This document shows, piece by piece, positions 18,131 to 25,944 of a stretch of DNA of 64,000 nucleotides. The number at the start of each line of letters is the position of its first letter. Position 1 is the stretch's first letter. Source of the DNA: JAABVY01 sp964496505 (GTDB taxonomy: Bacteria; Zixibacteria; MSB-5A5; JAABVY01); assembly GCA_964496505.1 (NCBI GenBank), contig CAZBZV010000012.1:4904-68903 (forward strand), in the 5' to 3' direction. Both the position numbers and the translations under genes were made by a program. Under the pieces are notes generated by a model, which was not told where the DNA came from, did no database searches, and worked only from the letters and a program-made list of their open reading frames with translations.

Positions 18131-18664
18131 TTATTTAGGCATTACTATCATTATAAGGTTGCGCCCTTCCATCTTGGGCTTCTGTTCAACCACAGCTATC
18201 TCCGAAAGGTCTTCCTGAACGCGTTCCATAATCTTCTTACCGAACTCAATATGAGCCATCTCCCGTCCTCGAAATTCTACGAAGACCTTAACCTTGTAGC
18301 CCTGCAGAAGGAATTCTTTCACATGCTTGGTTTTGAAATTGTAATCATGCTCTTCGATCTTGGGACGATATCTCATCTCCTTGAGCTGTACAGTATGCTG
18401 CTTTTTCTTGGCGGCCTTGGCCTTCTTGGATTGTTCGTATTTGTATTTTCCAAAATCAAGAATCCTGCATACGGGCGGCTTGGCATTGGGTGAAACCTCC
18501 ACAAGATCCAAACCCTTTTCGTATGCCTTTTCAACAGCATCTCTGGTCTGCATTATACCGACCTGACTACCGTCAGTGTCGATTACACGTACCTGGGGAG
18601 CACGAATCCGGGAATTTACACGAACCGTGTCCTGTTTCCTTGGTTTTCCTCCTCGTCCTTTCAT
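18131..18664 (-). CDS. infC: translation initiation factor IF-3
   Basis: IF-3 controls start-codon and initiator-tRNA fidelity on the 30S subunit. The 177 residues contain NSRIRAPQVRVIDTDGSQVG, LDLVEVSPNAKPPVCRILDFGKYKYE (about 53-78), the linker KKAKAAKKKQ, and the C-terminal KEMRYRPKIEEHDYNFK. The ATG overlaps the thrS stop (TAATG), so it uses ATG and not the AUU start known from enterobacteria; the autoregulation tied to that start is therefore not expected. Confidence 0.97.
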   Translation of the reverse strand: MKGRGGKPRKQDTVRVNSRIRAPQVRVIDTDGSQVGIMQTRDAVEKAYEKGLDLVEVSPNAKPPVCRILDFGKYKYEQSKKAKAAKKKQHTVQLKEMRYRPKIEEHDYNFKTKHVKEFLLQGYKVKVFVEFRGREMAHIEFGKKIMERVQEDLSEIAVVEQKPKMEGRNLIMIVMPK

Positions 18665-20601
18665 TAACCTCCAGATTTCATACTTGGATACTTATTCTCA
18701 ATCTCCTCTTTCATTCGGGAGATTATATCTTCCAATTCCATCGAGCCCAGGTCGATCTGTCCGTAATGGCGGACCGAGACCTTATTCTGCTCTACTTCTC
18801 TTTGCCCTATTACGAACATATAGGGCGTTTTGGATGTTTCAGCTTCACGAATTTTAAAGCCAATCTTTTCCGAGCGCAAATCAAGCTCGCTGCGGATATT
18901 TTGCTTTTTCAGTTCCTCCGCCAGTTTCCCGGCATAATCATTCTGACTGTCCGTGATGGTCATTATCTTCACCTGCACCGGGGCCAGCCAGAGCGGAAAT
19001 GCTCCGCCGTAATTCTCTATCAAAACGCCGAAGAAGCGTTCCAATGATCCAAGAATTGCACGATGGACCATATACGGCCTCTTCTGCGAATTATCTTTGT
19101 CAATATAATAAATTCCGAAGCGTTCCGGTAGGTTAAAATCAAATTGTATTGTGGAACACTGCCATAAACGCCCGATAGTATCCTTAATCTTAATATCGAT
19201 CTTAGGGCCGTAAAAAGCTCCGCCGCCCTCATCGATATCGTATTCCAGCTCAAGCTCTTTAAGAGCCTCTGCCAGGGCATCCTGAGCGGTATCCCATCTC
19301 TCCGGTTCGCCCACGTATTTTTCCGGACGCGTTGAGAGATAAATCTTATAATCCTCGAAACCGAACATCTGCAGAAATCTCAGAGACATCTGACAGACTT
19401 CAAGAATCTGCTGATGAAGCTGTTCCGGGGTACAGAATATATGGGCGTCGTCCATGGTAAATCCGCGTACACGCATCAAACCGTGCAGAACCCCCGAGCG
19501 CTCATATCGATAGTCAGTGCCGAGCTCGGCATATTTGATGGGCAGATCACGGTAGGACTTGATATCGTTACGATATATCTCGATATGGAAGGGGCAGTTC
19601 ATCGGCCTGATCTGGTACAAATCGCCTTCAACCTCATTGGGCTTAAACATGTTCTCGGTATAGAAATCGGTATGTCCGGAAATCTGCCAGAGCTTAAGGC
19701 GCGCAATGTGCGGAGTGTAGACAAGCTGGAAGCCGTTATCGATATGCTCTTTTTTCCAGTGTTCCTCAATAATATTGCGGATTATAGCTCCTTTGGGATG
19801 CCAGAGAACCAGGCCGCTGCCAACATTTTCATTGATCGAAAACAGATCAAGCTCCCTGCCCAGCTTCCTATGGTCACGTTTTTTGGCCTCCTCGAGCATG
19901 TTGAGGTACTCGTCAAGCTGCTTTTTGGAGGGATAGGAAACGCCGTAAATCCTCTGCAGCATCTTATTGCGTTCATCACCCCGCCAGTATGCACCCGAGG
20001 TGGTCAGGAGCTTGAAGGCCTTGACCTTGCCGGTCGAGGGCAGATGCGGCCCACGACAGAGATCGGTGAACGAGTCCTGCTGATACAGAGTAACAGTACT
20101 GTCCTCAATATCCTGTAAAATCTCTTCCTTATATAAGGCGCCCTCTTCGGCATAACGCTTTTTTGCCTCATCCACAGAAAGCTCAACCCTTTTGAAAGGA
20201 TGGTCTTCCTTTATGATCTCGGCCATGCGCTTCTCGATTTTCTCGATGTCTTCTTCCGAGAAAGGTCTCTCGACATCAAAATCATAATACCATCCCTCGT
20301 CGATCGGAGGCCCGATAGCAAGTTTGGCATCCGGGAAAATATCGGTTACGGCCTGGGCCATAATATGCGAGCTGGAATGCCAGAAGACCTCACGTCCCTC
20401 GGGATCGTCAAAGGTTAACAGCCTCAGATCGGTGTCTTCTTCCAGAGGATCGTTTAAATTTATTATTGATCCGTTAACTTTGGCCGCCAGCACTTTTTTG
20501 GCCAGACCTTTGGAAATCTTCTCCGCGATTTCCATCGGGGTAATTCCAGCCTCATAACTGCTGACATTGCCGTCCGGAAATTTTATTTTTATCTCGCTCA
20601 T
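18664..20601 (-). CDS. thrS: threonine--tRNA ligase
   Basis: Class II threonyl-tRNA synthetase, about 645 residues from the ATG at 20601. The order is TGS domain (about 1-62), editing domain with HSSSHIMAQAV near 74-84, catalytic core with RPMNCPFHIEIY, RYERSGVLHGLMRVRGFTMDDAHIFC and HRAILGSLERFFG near 510, then the anticodon domain. The frame opens further upstream only because it runs into the tRNA-Val gene; the ATG used here is preceded by AAGGATTGAA and starts the true N-terminus SEIKIKFPDG. Confidence 0.97.
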   Translation of the reverse strand: MSEIKIKFPDGNVSSYEAGITPMEIAEKISKGLAKKVLAAKVNGSIINLNDPLEEDTDLRLLTFDDPEGREVFWHSSSHIMAQAVTDIFPDAKLAIGPPIDEGWYYDFDVERPFSEEDIEKIEKRMAEIIKEDHPFKRVELSVDEAKKRYAEEGALYKEEILQDIEDSTVTLYQQDSFTDLCRGPHLPSTGKVKAFKLLTTSGAYWRGDERNKMLQRIYGVSYPSKKQLDEYLNMLEEAKKRDHRKLGRELDLFSINENVGSGLVLWHPKGAIIRNIIEEHWKKEHIDNGFQLVYTPHIARLKLWQISGHTDFYTENMFKPNEVEGDLYQIRPMNCPFHIEIYRNDIKSYRDLPIKYAELGTDYRYERSGVLHGLMRVRGFTMDDAHIFCTPEQLHQQILEVCQMSLRFLQMFGFEDYKIYLSTRPEKYVGEPERWDTAQDALAEALKELELEYDIDEGGGAFYGPKIDIKIKDTIGRLWQCSTIQFDFNLPERFGIYYIDKDNSQKRPYMVHRAILGSLERFFGVLIENYGGAFPLWLAPVQVKIMTITDSQNDYAGKLAEELKKQNIRSELDLRSEKIGFKIREAETSKTPYMFVIGQREVEQNKVSVRHYGQIDLGSMELEDIISRMKEEIENKYPSMKSGG

Positions 20602-20620
20602 TTCAATCCTTAAAAAATTA

Positions 20621-20641
20621 AAAAAACCCTCAAGCGGGGTT
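20621..20641 (-). terminator. short hairpin plus U-tract between tRNA-Val and thrS
   Basis: On the minus strand AACCC and GGGTT pair around a 7-base loop and run directly into six T (20626-20621). It ends the tRNA-Val transcript and sits in the thrS leader, 20 bases before the start codon, so read-through or a separate promoter must feed thrS. With only five pairs it is probably leaky. Confidence 0.6.
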
Positions 20642-20645
20642 AAAA

Positions 20646-20722
20646 TGGTGGGCGATACTGGAATCGAACCAGTGACCTCTTGCATGTCAAGCAAGCACTC
20701 TAACCAACTGAGCTAATCGCCC
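20646..20722 (-). tRNA. tRNA-Val (GAC anticodon)
   Basis: A 77-nt cloverleaf with an encoded CCA end (20648-20646). The 7-bp acceptor is GGGCGAT/ATCGCCC. The anticodon stem CTTGC/GCAAG holds the loop TTGACAT, giving anticodon GAC, and GGTTCGATTCC forms the T loop. It lies 44 bases upstream of thrS on the same strand. Confidence 0.96.
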
Positions 20723-20915
20723 TTATATCCACTAAGCCTGTTAATTTAAACTGGACAAACATTTTGTCAAGGAAAAAGGAATCTGTTTGGTCCTTTTGAA
20801 TGAATTTCGACTATTCCGCATATTTTACGCAAGATAATGCCTTGTATATAACTTTCTATCGGAAATAATCCTGAAAATATTATAAAGGTGGAAATGGGTG
20901 GGGTTCCCCGGCGAT

Positions 20916-21800
20916 TTAAAGACCGCGGGCAATTTCCAGGAAGACCTGTGATTTGGCGTATTCCTCGATAAGGCCGGTTTTCAAAGCTTTTATGCTATCC
21001 TGTCCGAATTTGAGAAATGCGAAGACCTCGGTTGTTTCCTCGTCAAACTCGATTTCATCGGGATCCAGCTCCTCTTCCAGCAGCATATCAGACAGGAAGT
21101 TACCGCAATAAATCGAAGGAGCCAAGGAATCTTTCAAAGGGGATTCCAGGGGATTGTGATGAAACGCGATGGCATCTTGAAGCACTTCCGGCAGATTCCA
21201 GCGTTCAGCCAAGGCAGCGCCCAGATCTGAATGCGTATATCCCAGAATCTGTTTCTCGACCTCGATCGGTTTGGCCTGGGAGCCTTTAATCTGCTTTTTG
21301 ATATTTTCCCATTCATTAGGAAAATATGCCAGAAGCACCAGCTTTCCGATATCATGAAGCATACCCGCGGAAAAGACCTTATCGGTATCCTGAATCCAGT
21401 CGGCTGAGACTCTTCGAGCGATGACCCTGCAGGCGGAGGCCACAGCCAGCGAATGGCGCCAAAACTGATCCTGCTGCTGGGCAAATTCCGGATTGGTTTT
21501 GAACGCATCGAAGACTGATGTGGACAAAACCAGTGAACGTATAGCTTCCAGCCCGATTGTTATAATTGCCTGCTTGACAGAGGTTATCTCGTTTCTAACC
21601 CCGTAGAAGGCCGAATTTGAGAGCCTGAGTATCTTGGCGCTCATTGCAGGATCCTCGGATATTATGGATGCGATCTGATAGGCCGATGAATTGGGATTGG
21701 AAATAGATTCGTTAATCCGAGAAAAGACGACCGGCGGAGTCGGTAGATTATCAATACTCGAGATCAGACCGGCAACATTCGATTCTTTAAGTGAGGACAT
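20916..21800 (-). CDS. HDOD-domain protein
   Basis: A 294-residue protein that is essentially one HDOD domain, a degenerate HD fold found in bacterial signalling proteins. Motifs are LPTPPVVFSRINESISNPNSSAYQIASIISEDPAMSAKILRLSNSAFY (about 18-66), the HD-like AGMLHDIGKLVLLAYFP near 146-162, and AFHHNPLE near 214. Several catalytic HD histidines of true phosphodiesterases may be absent, as is usual for HDOD. It is the last gene after flgM, so it may help regulate motility or chemotaxis; that is inference from position. Confidence 0.88.
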   Translation of the reverse strand: MSSLKESNVAGLISSIDNLPTPPVVFSRINESISNPNSSAYQIASIISEDPAMSAKILRLSNSAFYGVRNEITSVKQAIITIGLEAIRSLVLSTSVFDAFKTNPEFAQQQDQFWRHSLAVASACRVIARRVSADWIQDTDKVFSAGMLHDIGKLVLLAYFPNEWENIKKQIKGSQAKPIEVEKQILGYTHSDLGAALAERWNLPEVLQDAIAFHHNPLESPLKDSLAPSIYCGNFLSDMLLEEELDPDEIEFDEETTEVFAFLKFGQDSIKALKTGLIEEYAKSQVFLEIARGL

Positions 21801-21831
21801 TTAAGAATACCCCTAAATCCGTCTGCCAGTA

Positions 21832-22101
21832 TTAAAGACCGAACTGGTCAATCAAACGGTCGACTATTTCATCCACTACCTCGGGCTTGTTATAATGGCC
21901 TGCTTCAATGTTGGCCTTAGCCCGGGCAACCTTATCCTCCCGAACCTGCTGGTTCGAGCTCAATTTTTCGGGGATTCTGGTACTGATTTCAACCTCATCT
22001 CCCCGCCTCGAATCTTTCTCGTTTTTTGACATCCTCTTTCCTTGGTTAGCCTTCTCGGCGTACCATTGAATCCTGATTTTGGAATCATCATTGATTTCCA
22101 T
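21832..22101 (-). CDS. flgM: anti-sigma-28 factor FlgM
   Basis: An 89-residue protein whose second half matches the sigma-28-binding region of FlgM: VREDKVARAKANIEAGHYNKPEVVDEIVDRLIDQF (about residues 53-88). The N-terminal half is charged and probably disordered, as in the family. FlgM holds FliA inactive until it is exported through the finished hook. Its location after fliD-fliS and the chaperone fits the late-flagellar unit, and the sigma-28 promoter upstream of flagellin is the expected target. Short proteins of this family are hard to prove by eye, so confidence is not full. Confidence 0.85.
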   Translation of the reverse strand: MEINDDSKIRIQWYAEKANQGKRMSKNEKDSRRGDEVEISTRIPEKLSSNQQVREDKVARAKANIEAGHYNKPEVVDEIVDRLIDQFGL

Positions 22102-22186
22102 TTTTCGCCTCCAACCTCTTAATATGGTTTCCCATGCGATTTATATATCTTCCCATCATAAAAATGATCGAGATTAATTATTAATC

Positions 22187-22636
22187 TCAGCTCCTCCCAT
22201 CGAACACCTTTGCACCTTTTTCAGCCTTCTTATAGGCCATGGCGTTATACATGCGTTTGACCTGCTCCAATTCCTCTTCGATCCTATGGCGTTTATTTTT
22301 GGCAAATTCCTCGTTTTCCTTAATCAGCGCCAGATTCTTTTTCAGCAGAGTGGCAATTGAGGTCACCAGTTTTTTAACTTCCGGGGAAGTTGCGGCAAGA
22401 TTGAAGATCTTGCGATTGGCGCTTCTTAGTTTTGCTATTTTATCCTCGGAATCGGCGATTCTTTTTTCGGCCTTTTCGATCTCGTCATAAAGGTCGATCA
22501 GCTTCTGATCGCGCTCGAATCTGAGATTATCTCTCTGCTTGTCGAAAAGCAGATAGAGAGACTGATAAAAGGAATATTCCTGCCGGAGAATTTCCAGCAG
22601 CTTTTCTTCCAATTCTACTACCTGACTATACTCCAT
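22187..22636 (-). CDS. FlgN/FliT-type flagellar export chaperone
   Basis: About 149 residues, highly helical, with LEEKLLEILRQEYSFYQSLYLLFDKQRDNL at the N-terminus and a long coiled coil. That is the outline of FlgN/FliT chaperones, which escort FlgK/FlgL or FliD to the export gate. It directly follows fliS and precedes flgM, the position where fliT is often found; a second FlgN-like gene lies beside flgK (44551-45036), so this one is more likely the FliD partner. The ATG at 22636 has AAGGTG six bases upstream; a GTG two codons earlier overlaps the fliS stop. Confidence 0.75.
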   Translation of the reverse strand: MEYSQVVELEEKLLEILRQEYSFYQSLYLLFDKQRDNLRFERDQKLIDLYDEIEKAEKRIADSEDKIAKLRSANRKIFNLAATSPEVKKLVTSIATLLKKNLALIKENEEFAKNKRHRIEEELEQVKRMYNAMAYKKAEKGAKVFDGRS

Positions 22637-22638
22637 AA

Positions 22639-23079
22639 TCACACCTTCGTTGAGACAACAGTTTGCTTGCCTGCCGGCATTACTCCGTATTTATTCGCAG
22701 CTCCCTTTGAAGTCTCCTCTGGATTTAAGCCTTCCCAGCCCTCTTTAAGATTGTTTATTATAACCAGCAGATCGGATATTATTTTCTCGTTTTTGGTTGA
22801 ATTCACTATATAAAGCTGACCAATAATAAAAGTATAAAGCGCCCCTAAATGTTCAGCGATTTCTCCGCCCTGATCGAAATCGAGGGTGGTGTAAAGATGA
22901 TAGATTATCCTATGGGTTCTTTCGATAGAATCAGAGAACTCGGCGGGCTTTTCCTCGCTGAGATACTTCTCGGCCTGTTTCAGAAAATTTACCGCGCCGT
23001 TGTACAAAAGGACAATCAGGTCCTTCTGAGTCATTCCGGAAATCTGATTCTTTTGATAGCTCGAGAGTGCTTGATTCAT
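22639..23079 (-). CDS. fliS: flagellin export chaperone FliS
   Basis: A 146-residue helical protein with the FliS signature: ALSSYQKNQISGMTQKDLIVLLYNGAVNFLKQAEKYLSE near residues 4-43, then RTHRIIYHLYTTLDFDQGGEIAEHLGALYTFIIGQLYIVN. FliS binds the flagellin C-terminus and stops early polymerisation in the cytosol; in Bacillus it also affects the FliW-flagellin balance. It lies between fliD and the FlgN/FliT-type chaperone. Confidence 0.95.
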   Translation of the reverse strand: MNQALSSYQKNQISGMTQKDLIVLLYNGAVNFLKQAEKYLSEEKPAEFSDSIERTHRIIYHLYTTLDFDQGGEIAEHLGALYTFIIGQLYIVNSTKNEKIISDLLVIINNLKEGWEGLNPEETSKGAANKYGVMPAGKQTVVSTKV

Positions 23080-23101
23080 TGATGTCTTCCTCTACCCTGT
23101 T

Positions 23102-25447
23102 TTATTTTCCCATGAATTTCCAATTCGAATCTATATTCGCAAATTGCGTTTCCAGATATGAAGCGGTCGAATTCCATTGTCCCAGGGCCTGCTCCAGATC
23201 GTAATACTGCTTGAATAAGCTTTGCTGTCTTATCTTCAAACGCTCTTCCTCATCCTCGATATTGTCGTTGATCGCATCGATCTGCCTCTGGATCGCATTG
23301 GTACGGTTGGCGATCACACCCTCGCCCTGAGCCGAATACATATCCAGGAGCTCGTCGATTTGAGTTGCGAATCCTTTTACAAGGACAACTGTCGCTTCCT
23401 TCTCATCATTAGTTAGATCGCCTTCTTCCAGTTCAACCTTTAGCGATAATCCATCCGAATATTTGTTGCCTTTCATTCCGGTAAGCATCTGCCCCTTGCC
23501 CTCGGCTTCTTCTCCATTGATTGTCCCGGCCACATCCTTGCCGACTATCACCTCCCCTTTGGCCAGTCCCAGAGATGTGAAGGCGCTGGAATCGATTCCG
23601 GCCTGGATTTCCACCCTGGCATCCTCACCATATTTAGCGGAGGAAAGCCGCAGGTATCCGTTCTCGCCATTATCCATATAATCGACTGTGACACCCAGGT
23701 CGCCGATCTTGGCATCCTCGTTAATTTTGGCCTGCAGTTCCGAGGCTATTTCCTGGAAGCTGTTATAAGTCTTCTTTTCCAGGGTAATCTCCTCCGACAC
23801 CAGACCATCTACTTTGAATTTTAATTTGTAATTGCTGTCATTGATTACTATTCCGCCCTGTGAGGGATCGGTGATGGCGGTTCCTTTAAGGTAACCGTGA
23901 GTAGCGGCCTGGGTAATATTTACGGTGAAGCCGTCTTCCGGCGCCTTGGTCTTGGAGGTAGCGCCGGCATAGCTGATCTTGCTGTTATCGGAATTGGCCG
24001 AATTGGTGAAAAACTTTATGACATCATCGAGATTATTCTGAATCGCATCGCGAAGCCTCCCTGAATCGGCAACCCGCAGCTCTCCGAGCTGGCTGTGCCG
24101 GATTCCAAGCTGTGAAAGCAGACTGTATTCGCCGTCAACATCATCGAGTTTCAGAAGCAATGAGGATCGCAGGCGATTCTGAATTGTCAGAAGCGTGGTA
24201 TCGCCAAATAAAATACCGGCTTCCTTAGTATCTTCTTTGTATTCGAACTGTTTATCTATCTCATCCATCAGGGTATTGTAAGATTCAATAAACTTTTTGA
24301 TCTGTGATTCCAGATCATCGACATCAACCGAGGTATTAATGGTAATGGTTGGGTTCTGGGAGTCCGTCACCTTTTTTAGATTAAGCGACACCCCCGGAAT
24401 CAGGTCGTCGACCGTATTGGTTGATGACGTAACGGTAATAGGTGAGCCTCCCCCCTCGGAGCTCCCCAGAGTTATTCGTGCATCTCTTGCGGCCTGCAGA
24501 ACCGGCGCCAAAGTCTGCACCTGAAACTCGTCCCCCCCGTTCAAGGTGCCCGCCGAAAACGACAGGGTCAGGCCTTCCGCGCCGTCGCCCGCGAGGACAA
24601 CCTCCGAGCCGGGAAGATAATCCGTGCCGAGCTCAATCGTACCAGAATTGGTACCGTCGCTCCAGTTGATTGTTACCGCATCGGAGCCGATTGTCTTACT
24701 TCCACTGCCGTCAACCGTGAAGGTATAGGTTTTATTTGCATTGCCCGTATAGGAGGCACTGCTCCCAAGTGAGACAGTTGAGGTCGAACCCGAATCGAAA
24801 CCGAGTACCTCGGGCTGGTCGAATATCGAGTTTTCGAAATCCGGTGAAGTCCCTCCGGTGAGAGTAGAGGTAATCGAAATCTCACTCTTGGTCCCCGATT
24901 TTAATGATGTCAGCAGAAGGCGGTATGGATTGTTTTCCGATCCATCATTGATAATTGCCGCCTTTACTCCCGCGCCGGAGGAGTTTATGGCATCCTTCAA
25001 TCCCGTAAGGGTATTATTGCCAGTATCTATGGATACATTTATCGAATTTCCATCACCGACCTGAATTGTAAAAGTCCCGGTACCCACGCTGGACGTCTCG
25101 GATTCGAATCCCTGCGAGGCGATCTGGTGATTGGAGGCCAACTGGCCTACCGATACGGTATACTGTCCTTCGGATATTTGTCCTTTGACCGCGGCGGTAA
25201 GATAATCGCTATTGGAAACTTCCACCCGGGCGGCGTCAAATGTGGCCGCCTGGGCCAGCTTGGAGGCCTGTAGTTTCATCGATATAAGTTTGGCGCTGAT
25301 AGTATTGTAGACCGAGATCTGATTTGTCTTGGTCTTCTTATCCGCCTGCATCAACTGAAGCCCTTTGGCCTCAGACTCGATAATTGTCTGGATTATCTGA
25401 GTAGTATCCAGACTCGACATAATCCCATCAATCTGCTGACCGGCCAT
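23102..25447 (-). CDS. fliD: flagellar hook-associated protein 2 (filament cap)
   Basis: The cap protein that guides flagellin assembly at the filament tip. It is 781 residues, longer than the common 450-700. The N-terminus has GQQIDGIMSSLDTTQIIQTIIESEAKGLQLMQADKK (FliD_N), the middle has hook IN motifs (GTFTIQVGDGNSINVSIDTGNNTLTGLKDAINSSGAGVKAAI near 120-165 and DGFTVNITQAATHG further on), and the C-terminus ends in the coiled coil GVIANRTNAIQRQIDAINDNIEDEEERLKIRQQSLFKQYYDLEQALG. It follows flaG. Confidence 0.95.
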   Translation of the reverse strand: MAGQQIDGIMSSLDTTQIIQTIIESEAKGLQLMQADKKTKTNQISVYNTISAKLISMKLQASKLAQAATFDAARVEVSNSDYLTAAVKGQISEGQYTVSVGQLASNHQIASQGFESETSSVGTGTFTIQVGDGNSINVSIDTGNNTLTGLKDAINSSGAGVKAAIINDGSENNPYRLLLTSLKSGTKSEISITSTLTGGTSPDFENSIFDQPEVLGFDSGSTSTVSLGSSASYTGNANKTYTFTVDGSGSKTIGSDAVTINWSDGTNSGTIELGTDYLPGSEVVLAGDGAEGLTLSFSAGTLNGGDEFQVQTLAPVLQAARDARITLGSSEGGGSPITVTSSTNTVDDLIPGVSLNLKKVTDSQNPTITINTSVDVDDLESQIKKFIESYNTLMDEIDKQFEYKEDTKEAGILFGDTTLLTIQNRLRSSLLLKLDDVDGEYSLLSQLGIRHSQLGELRVADSGRLRDAIQNNLDDVIKFFTNSANSDNSKISYAGATSKTKAPEDGFTVNITQAATHGYLKGTAITDPSQGGIVINDSNYKLKFKVDGLVSEEITLEKKTYNSFQEIASELQAKINEDAKIGDLGVTVDYMDNGENGYLRLSSAKYGEDARVEIQAGIDSSAFTSLGLAKGEVIVGKDVAGTINGEEAEGKGQMLTGMKGNKYSDGLSLKVELEEGDLTNDEKEATVVLVKGFATQIDELLDMYSAQGEGVIANRTNAIQRQIDAINDNIEDEEERLKIRQQSLFKQYYDLEQALGQWNSTASYLETQFANIDSNWKFMGK

Positions 25448-25484
25448 TTAAACTCCCTTATTCCTATTAGGCAAAATTTTTCTC

Positions 25485-25877
25485 TCAGACATTTTCGTCA
25501 AATATGACTCCCAGGATTTCCTGAAGTCTTCCTCTTAAACTTAAAATGGCATCGGGCGGAATCTGCCTGATCACTTTTTCCGATGGCATTTCCACCACCT
25601 TAATGACAATATCCTCCGTGCGCTCATCCACGGAGTAATTCAGGGCGATATTTTTGACGGCGATAGCTTCGTTAATTCGCTTCAATTCTTCCTGCAGTTT
25701 GCGAAGATCGGCCTTATCCTCTTCGCTGCCTGATATCGCCTCATTTGCATTTTCTCTTCCAATGGAAGCAGCTTTGTCCGGATTCGGTGATTCCGATTCC
25801 CCACGACCCGGAAGGAATGGGGCAGGAAGCATTTGAGGCAGCATTTTTTCAGCCGCCTGAATATTCTTCACTTCCAT
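25485..25877 (-). CDS. flaG: FlaG family protein
   Basis: A 130-residue protein with the FlaG domain in its C-terminal half: LQEELKRINEAIAVKNIALNYSVDERTEDIVIKVVEMPSEKVIRQIPPDAILSLRGRLQEI (about 65-125). FlaG proteins lie between flagellin and fliD in many bacteria and influence filament length. Its start is 25 bases past the hairpin that follows flagellin, so it is probably transcribed by partial read-through. Confidence 0.9.
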   Translation of the reverse strand: MEVKNIQAAEKMLPQMLPAPFLPGRGESESPNPDKAASIGRENANEAISGSEEDKADLRKLQEELKRINEAIAVKNIALNYSVDERTEDIVIKVVEMPSEKVIRQIPPDAILSLRGRLQEILGVIFDENV

Positions 25878-25902
25878 TTAAATCACCTCTTTGTAATTTT
25901 GT

Positions 25903-25930
25903 ATTCCGGAGCCCTTGCGGGCCCCGGAAT
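25903..25930 (-). promoter_or_regulatory. strong hairpin between flagellin and flaG
   Basis: A 12-bp stem, ATTCCGGGGCCC paired with GGGCTCCGGAAT and closed by a GCAA tetraloop, begins 15 bases after the flagellin stop. It is not followed by a T-run on the minus strand, only ACAAAATTACAAAG. It could act as a 3' end stabiliser, a partial terminator or a processing point that sets flagellin mRNA above flaG-fliD. Confidence 0.7.
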
Positions 25931-25944
25931 TATTTACTCAACTT

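Noticed and set aside
20602..20694. Longer N-terminus of ThrS
   Set aside because: It would translate through tRNA-Val and a terminator hairpin; the TGS domain starts at 20601.
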